64,000 bases of DNA, from contig NZ_JAPWKF010000004.1 in the NCBI RefSeq assembly GCF_028283685.1, positions 248,001 through 312,000 on the forward strand, read 5' to 3'. The DNA comes from Edaphobacter sp. Its GTDB lineage: Bacteria > Acidobacteriota > Terriglobia > Terriglobales > Acidobacteriaceae. This document shows, piece by piece, positions 1-8,537 of this stretch; position 1 is the first letter of the stretch, and each line of letters opens with the position of its first letter. Both the position numbers and the translations under genes were made by a program. The notes under the pieces were generated by a model. The model worked only from the letters and a program-made list of their open reading frames with translations, ran no database searches and had not been told where the DNA came from.

Positions 1-1
1 G

Positions 2-1000
2 GAGCGAGTAAAGAATGTCGACGAGGCATCTGGCCTGCGTAAGCGCGCAGCCGACATCCGTTCGCACCTGCACTTCCTGCTCGAATCCACCGACCAGAAC
101 ACGGTCTTCTGGATCGAACGACGCGCCACAGGCGGTGTGCGCAGCGCTGCGCGTGGACAGTCTCACGGCGCCTACAATACGCATCTGCAGGCGACCCCGA
201 TCGATGTCTCGGAGCTGCTCTCCACCGCGCTCTTTGCCAACTACTCGAGCGTCGTCCTGACGTCGGCGACGCTGGCGGTCTCGGGCGGCTTCGATCACAT
301 CCGCAAACGGCTGGGGCTGGTCAGCGCGCGCGAACTGATCGTGCCGTCGCACTTTCAGTACGAGCGGCAGGCGTTGCTCTACCTCCCGCCGACGATGCCC
401 GATCCGCGTGAGCCGGACTTCACCGAGCGTGCCTCCGAGCGCATCCGCCGGGTGCTTGAGATTACGCAGGGACGCGCCTTTGTGCTCTTTACAAGCTACG
501 CGCAGATGCGGACTGTCTACGAGCGCATGTGCGCCGAACTGCCCTATCCGCTGCTGCTGCACGGATCCGCGCCGCGCCATGTACTGGTGCAGCAGTTCCG
601 CGATACGCCCAACGCCGTGCTCTTCGGCACCTCCAGCTTCTGGCAGGGCGTCGACGTGCAGGGCGAGCAGCTGAGCTGTGTCATCATCGACCGGTTGCCC
701 TTCGCCGTGCCGACCGATCCCGTCGTCGAGGCCCGCATGCGGGCGCTGGAGGAGTCAGGCGGCAAGCCATTCTTCGACTACCAGATTCCGAACGCCGTCA
801 TTACGCTGAAGCAGGGCTTTGGCCGGTTGATCCGCTCGTTAAGCGATCGTGGTGTACTGGTGCTGCTCGATCCCCGGGTCCGCCGTCAGCGCTACGGCCG
901 CATCTTTCTCGACAGCCTTCCGCCGTATCGCATGACGGAAGACATCACGGACGTCGAGGCCTTCTTCGCCCCACAGGCGACAGCCCCAGAGAAGCAATAG
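2..1000 (+). CDS. DinG-type ATP-dependent DNA helicase, C-terminal part (5' truncated by window edge)
   Basis: The reading frame is open from the first bases of the window, so only about 332 C-terminal residues are present and the Walker A and iron-sulfur regions lie outside. What remains fits helicase domain 2 of the XPD/DinG superfamily 2 helicases: a segment GRAFVLFTSYAQM, then GTSSFWQGVDVQGEQL (motif V-like), RLPFAVPTDP, and QGFGRLIRS (motif VI with its arginines). Family members unwind DNA 5'-3' and help repair or R-loop removal. I infer DinG/YoaA rather than a eukaryote-like XPD from the RLPF and FGRLIR sequence style. A 13-nt gap separates it from the next small gene. Confidence 0.85.
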   Translation, partial: ERVKNVDEASGLRKRAADIRSHLHFLLESTDQNTVFWIERRATGGVRSAARGQSHGAYNTHLQATPIDVSELLSTALFANYSSVVLTSATLAVSGGFDHIRKRLGLVSARELIVPSHFQYERQALLYLPPTMPDPREPDFTERASERIRRVLEITQGRAFVLFTSYAQMRTVYERMCAELPYPLLLHGSAPRHVLVQQFRDTPNAVLFGTSSFWQGVDVQGEQLSCVIIDRLPFAVPTDPVVEARMRALEESGGKPFFDYQIPNAVITLKQGFGRLIRSLSDRGVLVLLDPRVRRQRYGRIFLDSLPPYRMTEDITDVEAFFAPQATAPEKQ

Positions 1001-1013
1001 AATAGAGACACCG

Positions 1014-1259
1014 ATGGGCCGTAATCTTTACATCCTCGCTGGAACGCTCTTTGTGCTTGCGCTTGTCTGCTGCGGCCTGGCTTATACCAACATTGCGCAG
1101 CAGCCAGGCTCTCCGGGCGATATCTCGCTCTGGCGGACGACGGGGCTGGGTCTGCTGGTGCTGTCTCTGCTGGTTGCCCTGGCCGGCATCATGTCATCGC
1201 TGTTCGAGCAGGCCGAGCGGCGAGCCGAGGAAGACCGCCGCAGGCGCCGCCAGCAGTAG
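1014..1259 (+). CDS. Small two-helix membrane protein, unknown function
   Basis: An 81-residue protein that I cannot assign to a family. It has two hydrophobic helices (about residues 5-25 and 42-62) separated by a short polar stretch, and a strongly charged Arg/Glu-rich C-terminal tail that probably sits in the cytoplasm. The ATG is 13 nt after the helicase stop. A spaced GAG lies upstream but there is no strong Shine-Dalgarno. It may be co-transcribed with the helicase. Coding status rests on the clear hydrophobic pattern and the lack of any competing gene. Confidence 0.6.
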   Translation: MGRNLYILAGTLFVLALVCCGLAYTNIAQQPGSPGDISLWRTTGLGLLVLSLLVALAGIMSSLFEQAERRAEEDRRRRRQQ

Positions 1260-1354
1260 AAAAATCGAGGAAACGGTACAATAAGCAAAGGCCTCCCGCG
1301 TCATTTTCTGCGTATTTCACATTGCGCGGCCAGCTGAAAGGTATCGGAAACACC

Positions 1355-1732
1355 ATGTTTGAAGTCACTGTAGAAGCCGGGTTCTCCTCCGGGCACTACC
1401 TTCGCAACTACCGCGGCAAGTGCGAGAACCCGCACGGCCATAATTACAAGGTCTTCGTCACCCTCATCGGCGAGGAGCTGGACGAGGCCGGTCTGCTGCT
1501 GGACTTCAAGCTGCTCAAGCAGGTGATGCGCCCCGTGGTCGATCGTCTCGATCACCAGATGATCAACGAGCTCGAGCCATTTACGACCATCAATCCCTCT
1601 GCTGAAAACCTGGCCCGGTACTTCTACCAGGAGACCGAGAAGCAGCTTCGCGACATGACCTCCGGCCGCGTTCGCGTCAAGGACTGCACGCTCTACGAGA
1701 CCGATACGAGCTTCGCCCGTTACTACGAGTAA
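1355..1732 (+). CDS. queD: 6-carboxy-5,6,7,8-tetrahydropterin synthase (QueD)
   Basis: QueD converts 7,8-dihydroneopterin triphosphate to 6-carboxytetrahydropterin, the second step from GTP toward preQ0 and queuosine. The 125-residue length is typical. Visible are the zinc-binding histidines (H14, and H27/H29 in the PHGHNY motif) and the catalytic cysteine C23 in GKCENPHGH. The frame is open further upstream to a TTG at 1322, but ATG 1355 gives the family N-terminus MFEVTVEAGFSSGH, so I use it. The stop is followed 9 nt later by queE, so the two form an operon. QueC is not in this window. Confidence 0.92.
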   Translation: MFEVTVEAGFSSGHYLRNYRGKCENPHGHNYKVFVTLIGEELDEAGLLLDFKLLKQVMRPVVDRLDHQMINELEPFTTINPSAENLARYFYQETEKQLRDMTSGRVRVKDCTLYETDTSFARYYE

Positions 1733-1741
1733 CCATTCGCC

Positions 1742-2425
1742 ATGCACCTGATCGAGCTCTACAAATCCGTGCAGGGGGAGTCTTCCTTCGCCGGAGTGCC
1801 ATGCATCTTCGTGCGCAGCGCAGGCTGTAACCTGCGTTGTGCGTGGTGCGACTCCGAATACACCTTTTCCGGTGGAAAGCCGTTTACCGAGGACGAGATC
1901 GTTGCCCAGATCGAGGCGCTGGCGCCTTGCAAGCTGGTGGAATTTACCGGTGGCGAGCCGATGCTGCACGCCAGGGAGCTGCTTCCGTTGATGCGGCGTC
2001 TGCTGGATGACGGCTACGAGTTGATGATCGAGACCTCGGGCGAGCGGCCGCTGGCTGATGTGCCAAAGGCGGTTCACAAGATCGTCGATGTGAAGTGCCC
2101 AGGCGCTGGTGCTGCGTCAAACAGCTTTCGCATGGAAAATCTCGATGCACTGACCGCGAACGACGAGGTGAAGTTCGTCATCTGCGATCGCGCCGACTAC
2201 GAGTTCGCCCGCGACTTCATCCGTGAGCATGCGCTCGAGACGAAGGCAGGGCACATTCTGCTGTCGCCCGCATTCCAGAAGACGCCCAGCCTGCTTCGCT
2301 CCGCCGATAATATGGCGCTGGACCCGCGCAAGCTGGTTGACTGGATGCTCGAAGATGGCCTGCCCGCGAGGCTCTCGCTGCAGATCCATAAGTTCATCTG
2401 GGAGCCGCAGAAGAAGGGCGTCTAG
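1742..2425 (+). CDS. queE: 7-carboxy-7-deazaguanine synthase (QueE), radical SAM
   Basis: QueE rearranges 6-carboxytetrahydropterin into 7-carboxy-7-deazaguanine using a 4Fe-4S cluster and S-adenosylmethionine. The cluster motif CNLRCAWC supplies C29, C33 and C36 (CX3CX2C), and FTGGEPMLH is the SAM-binding GGE segment. The length of 227 residues is within the family range. It starts 9 nt after queD and completes a QueD-QueE pair in queuosine or 7-deazaguanine biosynthesis. Confidence 0.93.
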   Translation: MHLIELYKSVQGESSFAGVPCIFVRSAGCNLRCAWCDSEYTFSGGKPFTEDEIVAQIEALAPCKLVEFTGGEPMLHARELLPLMRRLLDDGYELMIETSGERPLADVPKAVHKIVDVKCPGAGAASNSFRMENLDALTANDEVKFVICDRADYEFARDFIREHALETKAGHILLSPAFQKTPSLLRSADNMALDPRKLVDWMLEDGLPARLSLQIHKFIWEPQKKGV

Positions 2426-2460
2426 CCCGGCTCCTCAGGCTCTGTGCGCTAACATCAGTT

Positions 2461-3516
2461 ATGCGCCTCTTTGCTGCCTCCTCTCTGCTGCTTGCGGCCT
2501 CGTGTCTCTTCGCCCAGACGCCCACGAAGCCTATCGAGATCAAGGTCGTCGTCGTCAACATGTTCGAGGTCGGCAACGACACCGGCGATGTTCCCGGCGA
2601 GTACCAGTACTGGGTTGAGCGGGAGCATCTCGACACGGTGCTGCCGTTCCCTGAGGGGTATCACGATCTGCGCATGAACAAGGACGGTGTGCTCGGTGTG
2701 CTTACTGGCGTCGGCACCGCACGCGCAGCGGCGACCATCATGGCGCTGGGAAGCGATCCCCGCTTCGACCTGACGCATGCGTACTTTGTCGTCGCAGGCA
2801 TTGCTGGGATCGATCCTGCGATGGGCTCACTTGGATCGGCTGTCTGGTCGGAGTATGTCATCGACGGCGATCTGGCCCATGAGATCGATGCGCGGGAGAT
2901 TCCCAAAGATTGGAAGACAGGCTTTGTCCCGCTTGGCAAATCGACACCGTATGAACAGCCGCGCCAGGCACGCTTTGGTGACGACGGAAATATCTACCAG
3001 CTCAATCCTGCGCTGGTGACCTGGGCGTACGAGAAGACGAAGGACCTCAAGCTGCAGGACACGGCCGGTATTGCTGAACGGCGTCAGCAGTTTGACGAAC
3101 CGAATGCGAAGCGGCCGCCTTTTGTGCTGCGCGGCGATAATCTTTCAGCTGCGACCTTCTGGCACGGAAAGCTGCTCAACCAGTGGGCGCGCGACTGGGT
3201 GAAGTACCAGACGGACGGCAAGGGCACCTACGCGGTCTGTGGCATGGAAGATAGCGGTACGCTGCAGTCGTTGACCTGGCTGGCGAAGGCTGGGAAGGTG
3301 GATATTCACCGCGTGCTGGTGCTGCGTACGGCTTCGAATTACGATCAGCAACGCCCGGGAAAGACCGCTTCCGAGAGCCTCGGAGAGACCAAAATCAAAC
3401 AGTACAGCGCATACATGCCCGCGCTCGATTCCGCCTATCGCGTGGGCCATGTCGTTGTCGATGATCTGGTTGCCAACTGGGCACAGACGCGCGAGACGAT
3501 TCCCGGCAAGAACTAG
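2461..3516 (+). CDS. Purine nucleoside permease/NUP family protein, exported
   Basis: The 351-residue protein starts with a signal peptide (MRLFAASSLLLAASCLFAQ). The body matches the purine nucleoside permease family: an N-terminal IKVVVVNMFEVG, then LTGVGTARAAATIMALG, and a middle VVAGIAGIDPAMGSLGSAVW. The family is named from a yeast nucleoside permease but has a soluble, nucleoside-phosphorylase-like fold with no membrane helices. A periplasmic nucleoside-handling role is therefore an inference. It lies just after the queuosine genes. Its stop codon overlaps the stop of the convergent neighbour in the palindrome CTAG (3513-3516). Confidence 0.82.
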   Translation: MRLFAASSLLLAASCLFAQTPTKPIEIKVVVVNMFEVGNDTGDVPGEYQYWVEREHLDTVLPFPEGYHDLRMNKDGVLGVLTGVGTARAAATIMALGSDPRFDLTHAYFVVAGIAGIDPAMGSLGSAVWSEYVIDGDLAHEIDAREIPKDWKTGFVPLGKSTPYEQPRQARFGDDGNIYQLNPALVTWAYEKTKDLKLQDTAGIAERRQQFDEPNAKRPPFVLRGDNLSAATFWHGKLLNQWARDWVKYQTDGKGTYAVCGMEDSGTLQSLTWLAKAGKVDIHRVLVLRTASNYDQQRPGKTASESLGETKIKQYSAYMPALDSAYRVGHVVVDDLVANWAQTRETIPGKN

Positions 3517-3974
3517 GCGATCATACGGCGGACGATGCGCCGCACGGTCTCGGTCACAATACCGTAGGCGACGAATGAGATCAGTTCGCTGGTGTGCTCG
3601 CGCTTGGTCTGCGACTTCTTTTCCGCAAGACCGATGGATGGCAGGATGTTGTCCTGGTTGAGCGCGATCAGCGCCATGCCAAAGCTGGCGCCCTGTTTGG
3701 AGGTTGCTGCTGGGTAGAGTTCGGCCGCAGCCCCGTAGGCGGCCCCAGCAGCGGCTCCGAAGCCGTAATGCATCGTCTTCTTCGCAATCTTCTTTTGCCG
3801 CACAGTCAACTCAAGACGGCCAACCTGGCGCGTTACCAGGGCGGCGGGGTCGCTCTCGCTGGCTTTCCGTGGCGGATAGGCGCGCCCGACGGCATTTTTC
3901 ACCGCGGTGGCGACGATGCCGCCGATCAGTCCGGCGACAACACCCTTGGCGATCGATCTCTGTTGTCTGCTCAC
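3513..3974 (-). CDS. DUF1440/YagU-like membrane-associated protein
   Basis: A 153-residue protein with Gly/Ala-rich hydrophobic segments: GVVAGLIGGIVATAVKNAVG near the N-terminus, a Gly/Ala-rich stretch near residue 75, and a third segment near the C-terminus. The pattern resembles the YagU/DUF1440 inner membrane family, a moderate-confidence match made by eye. The role is unknown. It converges with the nucleoside-permease-family gene, sharing four bases, and is on the same strand as the downstream-lying symporter, which is 73 nt upstream of its start. Confidence 0.65.
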   Translation of the reverse strand: MSRQQRSIAKGVVAGLIGGIVATAVKNAVGRAYPPRKASESDPAALVTRQVGRLELTVRQKKIAKKTMHYGFGAAAGAAYGAAAELYPAATSKQGASFGMALIALNQDNILPSIGLAEKKSQTKREHTSELISFVAYGIVTETVRRIVRRMIA

Positions 3975-4047
3975 GCGTGCTCACCTCAAAACTTAGGATG
4001 CCGTTGCAGCGATGTGGGCTGCGCGGTGCTGCGACAACACCTTGAGC

Positions 4048-5565
4048 TTAGCCGAAGTATGCCGCGGCGTCTGTACTGTCGTGTCCCTCGCGCACTCCCA
4101 TGGCGCGCAACACAAGCGTCAATAGCGCAGCGATCGTAAGATTCAGCAGCAGGGCAGTGATCGCCGCGTACATTGGATAGACACCCCCCAGCCACGCAGG
4201 AAGATGCAGCGGGTAGACCGAGCTCTTCAGGCCGAGGGATGCAGCCATCGCGGTTCCTGCGGCCATACCGGCCGCCCATCCTGCCAACAGCGCCCAGGGA
4301 TGAAACCAGCGGGTAAAGACGCCGAGCACGACCGATGGCACCATCTGGCAGATCCAGATGCCGCCCAGCAGCTGCATCTCGATGGCGTAGGGCGTCGGCA
4401 ACCAGATCACAAAGACAAGTGCGCCAAACTTCACCACCAGGGAGGCCATCTTGGCCATGTTCGACTCCTGATGCGGCAGCATCTTCCTGCCGGACAACTC
4501 GCCGTACAGATTGCGGGTAAAGAGGTTGGAAGCGGCGATGGACATGATTGCCGCGGGGACCAGGGCGCCGATGGCGACAGCTGCCAGGCAGAATCCGGAG
4601 AACCATTCGGGGAACGATTGCAGAAAGAGCAGCGGGACAGCAGAGCTGGTGTCGCCGTGTACGTCGATGCCGGCAGCGAGGGCAAGATAGCCGAGAAGCG
4701 CCACCATGCCGAGCATAAAGCTGTAAGCGGGCATCATCGCGGCGTTGCGACGGACGGTATTGGCGCTCTTGGCCGATAGGACAGCAGTCGCGGTGTGCGG
4801 ATAGAGCATCAGCGCCAGCGCAGAGCCGATCGCCAGCGTTGAGTAGCCGAGATACTGCTTCGGCTGCAGGTTGAGGGAGCCCGGAGGATGGTGGGTTGCG
4901 AGTGCGTGACTGACCAGCGTGAAGACATGAGCGTATCCGCCGAGCTTGATGGGGATCACGATGACCGCTGCCAGGACCATCACATACAGCATGATGTCCT
5001 TCACGATGGCGATGACCGCCGGAGCGCGCAGACCGCTCGAGTAGGTATACGCTGCGAGGATGATGAAGGCCACAGCCAGCGGCCACTCGCCGTGCAGGCC
5101 CATCGCAGCCATGACGACACGCATGCCGACCAGCTGCAGCGCGATATAGGGCATCAGCGCCAGAATTCCCGTCAGCGCGATGGCGACCGTCAGCCAGCGA
5201 TTGCCAAACCGCCCGCCCACGAAGTCGGCAAAGGTGACATAGCCATGCCGATGGCACACCCGCCACAAACGCGGCAGAACCAGGATCATGTAGGGATAAG
5301 CAATCGTGGCGTACGGCAGGGCGAAGAATCCCATCGCGCCTGTGCCGTACAACGCTGCTGGAACGGCGATGACCGTATAGGCGGTGTAGAGGTCGCCGCC
5401 GACGAGGAACCAGGTGATCCAGGTGCCGAAGCTTCGTCCTGCGAGGCCCCACTCCTCGAGTGATTCGATGCCGGCTTCAGGCCTGCGCCAGCGTGCTGCC
5501 CAGAAACCTGCAAGAGTGACGAGAACAAAAAAAAGGCAGAAGACCGCCAGCGCCGTGGTGTGCAA
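4048..5565 (-). CDS. Sodium:solute symporter family transporter (MctP-like)
   Basis: A 505-residue membrane protein with about 13 hydrophobic helices, of the solute:sodium symporter family. The segments WFLVGGDLYTAYT and YVTFADFVGGRFGN resemble monocarboxylate (lactate/pyruvate/acetate) permeases such as rhizobial MctP. The substrate is inferred. The start is a TTG at 5565, preceded by AGGGAG at good spacing; no ATG fits the N-terminus MHTTALAVFCLFFVLVTLAG. I do not see the small DUF3311 partner that often precedes MctP. Confidence 0.85.
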   Translation of the reverse strand: MHTTALAVFCLFFVLVTLAGFWAARWRRPEAGIESLEEWGLAGRSFGTWITWFLVGGDLYTAYTVIAVPAALYGTGAMGFFALPYATIAYPYMILVLPRLWRVCHRHGYVTFADFVGGRFGNRWLTVAIALTGILALMPYIALQLVGMRVVMAAMGLHGEWPLAVAFIILAAYTYSSGLRAPAVIAIVKDIMLYVMVLAAVIVIPIKLGGYAHVFTLVSHALATHHPPGSLNLQPKQYLGYSTLAIGSALALMLYPHTATAVLSAKSANTVRRNAAMMPAYSFMLGMVALLGYLALAAGIDVHGDTSSAVPLLFLQSFPEWFSGFCLAAVAIGALVPAAIMSIAASNLFTRNLYGELSGRKMLPHQESNMAKMASLVVKFGALVFVIWLPTPYAIEMQLLGGIWICQMVPSVVLGVFTRWFHPWALLAGWAAGMAAGTAMAASLGLKSSVYPLHLPAWLGGVYPMYAAITALLLNLTIAALLTLVLRAMGVREGHDSTDAAAYFG

Positions 5566-5638
5566 TCAAAGGGCTCCCTTGTCAGAGTGACCCCATGTTA
5601 GCGCATGGAAGAGTGGGAAGTCAGTCGATGGAGCGGAG

Positions 5639-6226
5639 TTAGAGGCCGCGGCCCGGCTCGTTCCACTCGTAGACCACGATGCCCAGATCCCCAAGAGTCT
5701 TGTAGACGGCTTCAACGTTACGCCGGACCCCGGCGCGAGCTGCTGGAGGCACGTCATGCGCCTCTTCAACGGCCAGGACGCGTCCATAGGGCCACGAACT
5801 GCTGGGGATGGCGTTTAATGCCGTCGGCAGGTCGTTCAGGCGGACGTCCAGATTGCGCCGCCGTGCCCCCACGGGGCGGAGCAGGCCACCCTGCCCAATC
5901 TCGCTGGGATTGGAGTCGGCAAGCAGAACATGGAGAGAGACCATGTCACCCTGCACCGTCAGATAGGGATTTTCCCATGAACCCAGGCTGCGCACCGCCA
6001 TATAGCGGCTCTTGGAGGGAGGCGGGATCATATCCAGTTGCTGTCTTGCTGAATCCAGCGCGAGACGCTGTTGTTCTGCGAGATTCGCTGCGTCCGCAGC
6101 AGTCGATGGACCATGGTTGCAACCGGTCAGGGTCAAGGGAAGAGCGAGGGCGCAGGAGAGGACGACCGTAAGGCGGGATCGCCCGGAAGGGGTGAACATA
6201 TCGACTATCAGCATATCAAGTTTCAT
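5639..6226 (-). CDS. Putative lipoprotein of unknown function
   Basis: A 195-residue protein with a hydrophobic N-terminal segment ending in the lipobox LTGC, so it is probably lipid-anchored in the envelope. The rest is soluble, with VRSLGSWENPYLTVQGDMVSLHVLL as its most distinctive part (beta-rich by eye), and an Arg-rich middle. I recognise no family. Internal in-frame ATGs at residues 5 and 10 are alternative starts that would keep the signal sequence. It lies 73 nt before the symporter on the same strand and could be its operon partner. Confidence 0.65.
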   Translation of the reverse strand: MKLDMLIVDMFTPSGRSRLTVVLSCALALPLTLTGCNHGPSTAADAANLAEQQRLALDSARQQLDMIPPPSKSRYMAVRSLGSWENPYLTVQGDMVSLHVLLADSNPSEIGQGGLLRPVGARRRNLDVRLNDLPTALNAIPSSSWPYGRVLAVEEAHDVPPAARAGVRRNVEAVYKTLGDLGIVVYEWNEPGRGL

Positions 6227-6282
6227 TGATTTTCCCGCTGATTTCCTGCATCCGCGGTCCGTTATGGGAAAGAGGCGCAGAC

Positions 6283-7077
6283 TTAACGCCCTGTCCAGAC
6301 CGGAGGGCGCTTGTCGAGAAATGCCTTTGTTCCCTCCGTCTTATCGTCTGTCCCGGACAGTTTGCCGAAGATGGACGCCTCAAGGCTGAGGCCGGCGTCC
6401 AGGCTGCGGTCGGCTCCCTTGGTGACGGCCTCCAGGCAGCCCGCGATCGCGAGCGGCGCCAGCTGCAGAATGCTGCGGGCTATCTCCTCCCCGCGGGCAA
6501 GCAGCTTCTCTGGTGCGACGACTTCATCCACCAGCCCGATTCGCAGTGCCTCTGCGGCTGTGATGATCTGGGCGGTGAGCAGCAGCTTCAGGGCCGCCGA
6601 CTGGCCCACCAGCCGGGGAAGACGCTGTGTGCCACCATAGCCGGGGATCAGCCCAAGCCTGGCCTCTGGCTGACCAAACGTTGCCGTCTCAGAGGCGATG
6701 CGAAGCGTGGAAGCCATCGCCAGCTCGCAGCCGCCGCCGAGGGCGAAGCCATTGACCAGAGCGATGACGGGCTTGCCGCAGGTCTCGATCTGGCGCAGGA
6801 TACTGCTTCCACGATGTGCGAGGGCACGGCCTGCAGAACGATTGACGACGACAAGTTCGCTGATATCAGCGCCCGCAGCAAAAGACTTTTCACCGCTTCC
6901 GGTCAGCAGAATGACGCGAATGGCAGGATCCCTGGCGAGGCTTCCGAAGACATCGCGCAGCTCCGCGAACATCTGGATATTCAGAGCGTTGTGAACGTGC
7001 GGTCGATTGAGGGTGACGGTTGCCATCTGCTCTCTGGTCTCGCAGAGCAGCGTCTCGTAGTCTTTGCCTGCCTCCAT
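6283..7077 (-). CDS. Enoyl-CoA hydratase/isomerase family protein
   Basis: A 264-residue crotonase-fold enzyme that likely hydrates 2-enoyl-CoA in beta-oxidation or a related acyl-CoA pathway. Both oxyanion-hole segments are visible (FAAGADISEL about residues 67-75, and NGFALGGGCELA about 109-120). Both catalytic glutamates of true hydratases are present: E118 in GGGCE and E138 in FGQPEARLG. The open frame extends upstream to 7146, but the ATG at 7077 gives a family-length N-terminus (MEAGKDYETLLCE). It is divergent from ribH with only 77 nt between start codons. Confidence 0.9.
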   Translation of the reverse strand: MEAGKDYETLLCETREQMATVTLNRPHVHNALNIQMFAELRDVFGSLARDPAIRVILLTGSGEKSFAAGADISELVVVNRSAGRALAHRGSSILRQIETCGKPVIALVNGFALGGGCELAMASTLRIASETATFGQPEARLGLIPGYGGTQRLPRLVGQSAALKLLLTAQIITAAEALRIGLVDEVVAPEKLLARGEEIARSILQLAPLAIAGCLEAVTKGADRSLDAGLSLEASIFGKLSGTDDKTEGTKAFLDKRPPVWTGR

Positions 7078-7141
7078 TCGGATGCCTCTGCCTCCTTGTT
7101 TTAGCGCGGAGTCCGTCTCAATGGTTGAGATCGGTAAACGA

Positions 7142-7147
7142 TACAAT
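7142..7147 (+). promoter_or_regulatory. Possible -10 element for ribH-nusB
   Basis: TACAAT lies 7 nt before the ribH ATG at 7155. No good -35 sits at standard spacing, and no clear Shine-Dalgarno precedes the ATG. If this -10 is used, transcription would begin at or very near the start codon, giving a leaderless message. Seen directly: the hexamer and the spacing. The rest is inference. Confidence 0.25.
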
Positions 7148-7154
7148 CGAAGTC

Positions 7155-8042
7155 ATGATTAAGGGAATAACGCTGGTCCGCGAGGTTGCCTCGGCGGATG
7201 CTCACGAGAGCCTGGGCCGCCTGCTGCTCTCACTGGGATTTGAGCAGGGAAAAGGCTGGGATGACGGCACCGGACGCGGTACAGCGCTGCTGGCGCCGCT
7301 GGGCAACCTGGAGCTGGTCTCCGGACGCGCGCCTGCGGTACCGCCGATCCTGATTGAGGTCTTCGGGCTGGACGCCGTCCATCGTGCGGTGCATCAGTGG
7401 ATGCTGTCCAACTACCGCAGCGAAGAGATTGAGACGCTGCTGAGCGGGCCGGAGCTGACGCATTGGAACAGTCGCCTCTTTACAGTCAAATTGTCTGACG
7501 GCACAAGCGAAGGGCTGACCATCGGATTCTGGCAGTCGGAAAATCCTCTCCACGGAAAGCCTGCAGCGATCGAAGGAGACCTCTCCGCTGCCGGGATGCG
7601 TATTGCCATCGTGACGGCTCGCTGGAACGCGGTCATTACCGACCGTCTGCTACAGGGATCGCTCGACGCCATTCTGCGTAGTGGCGGATCGCGTGCGGAT
7701 GTAGAGATCGTTCGTGTCCCCGGCGCCTGGGAGGTGCCTTCTGCGGCGCGTACGCTGGCGGAGACGAAGCGCTTCGACGCGATCATCACCATCGGCTGCC
7801 TGATTCGCGGTGAGACTGCGCACTATGAGGCGATCTACAACGAGGTTGCGCGCGGCATCGGTCAGTCGCAGCAGGATACAGGCATTCCGCACGCCTTCGG
7901 CGTCCTGACCTGCGAGACGCTGGAGCAGGCTCTGGATCGCGCCGGTATCAAGGCAGGGAACAAAGGATTCGAGGCTGCGGTCGCCGCCATCGAGATGGTT
8001 TCCATTCAGCGCAAGATCAAGGCGAGCGAGGACGGCAAGTAA
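7155..8042 (+). CDS. ribH: 6,7-dimethyl-8-ribityllumazine synthase with extra N-terminal VOC-like domain
   Basis: Residues about 148-295 are a complete lumazine synthase (RibH), which joins 3,4-dihydroxy-2-butanone 4-phosphate and 5-amino-6-ribitylaminouracil in riboflavin synthesis. MRIAIVTARWN, PGAWEVPSAA, GCLIRGETAHYE (catalytic His about 223) and FGVLTCETLEQA are all visible. Residues 1-147 are not part of normal RibH (about 155 residues). They look like a glyoxalase/VOC-type fold (start IKGITLVREV, middle LAPLGNLELVSG), which is inference. The frame is continuous. ATG 7596 begins the RibH part and has GAAGGAG 17 nt upstream, so a separate short RibH could also be made. The stop overlaps nusB by one base (TAATG). 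Confidence 0.85.
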   Translation: MIKGITLVREVASADAHESLGRLLLSLGFEQGKGWDDGTGRGTALLAPLGNLELVSGRAPAVPPILIEVFGLDAVHRAVHQWMLSNYRSEEIETLLSGPELTHWNSRLFTVKLSDGTSEGLTIGFWQSENPLHGKPAAIEGDLSAAGMRIAIVTARWNAVITDRLLQGSLDAILRSGGSRADVEIVRVPGAWEVPSAARTLAETKRFDAIITIGCLIRGETAHYEAIYNEVARGIGQSQQDTGIPHAFGVLTCETLEQALDRAGIKAGNKGFEAAVAAIEMVSIQRKIKASEDGK

Positions 8043-8464
8043 TGGGTATGCGAAGAAAGTCCCGCGAACTGGCGATGCAGATGCTCTTCCAGGGAGACCT
8101 GGGCAAACAGACACCGGAGCAGGTGGACAAGCTCTTCTGGGAATCACGTGACGATATCGACGAGGACACGCGGGCGTTTGCCGAAGACATCTATCGCGTC
8201 GCCACGGCGCGCCAGCCGGAGATCGACAAGCTCATTGAGGCCCATGCACAGAACTGGCGGCTGGAGCGCATGGCCGTCGTAGACCGGAACCTGATTCGCG
8301 CCGCGGTTGCGGAGATGATGGGCAGCCCGAACACGCCTGCTGCGATCATCATCAACGAGTCGCTGGAGATTGCACGACGCTATGCTGCGCCTGAGTCTAT
8401 CCAGTTCCTCAACGGTGTGCTCGACGCCATTGCGCGCGAGCTGCTGAAGCAGCGTCTCGCATAG
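8042..8464 (+). CDS. nusB: Transcription antitermination factor NusB
   Basis: A 140-residue all-helical protein that binds boxA RNA together with S10 (NusE) to prevent premature termination, mainly on rRNA operons. The N-terminus RRKSRELAMQMLFQGDL and the C-terminal half (VVDRNLIRAAVAEM, AAIIINESLEIARRY, FLNGVLDAIAREL) are typical of the family. It is translationally coupled to ribH through TAATG, matching the widespread ribH-nusB order. Its partner S10 is encoded at 18182 in this same window. Confidence 0.95.
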   Translation: MGMRRKSRELAMQMLFQGDLGKQTPEQVDKLFWESRDDIDEDTRAFAEDIYRVATARQPEIDKLIEAHAQNWRLERMAVVDRNLIRAAVAEMMGSPNTPAAIIINESLEIARRYAAPESIQFLNGVLDAIARELLKQRLA

Positions 8465-8484
8465 ATCCTTCTGTCGTAAGCAGC

Positions 8485-8520
8485 AAAAGAAAGCCCTCTC
8501 CGTGGAGAGGGCTTTCTTTT
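8485..8520. terminator. Bidirectional rho-independent terminator after nusB
   Basis: A perfect 17-bp inverted repeat: arms 8485-8501 and 8504-8520, GC-rich core with AAAAGAAA and TTTCTTTT flanks forming the outer stem. It sits between the ends of nusB (+) and the convergent lipoprotein gene (-). The A/T outer arms supply a T-tract in both directions. Confidence 0.85.
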
Positions 8521-8537
8521 ATTAGTGCTTCGGCGAA

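Noticed and set aside
1260..1354. Possible preQ1 riboswitch before queD
   Set aside because: I looked for a short stem followed by an A-rich tail with pseudoknot pairing to the ribosome site and did not see a convincing one.
7113..7130. Palindrome TCTCAA-TGG-TTGAGA between ech and ribH
   Set aside because: Only 6-bp arms and no second copy seen. The TTGAGA half is 11 nt from the TACAAT, too close for a -35. Not enough for an operator call.
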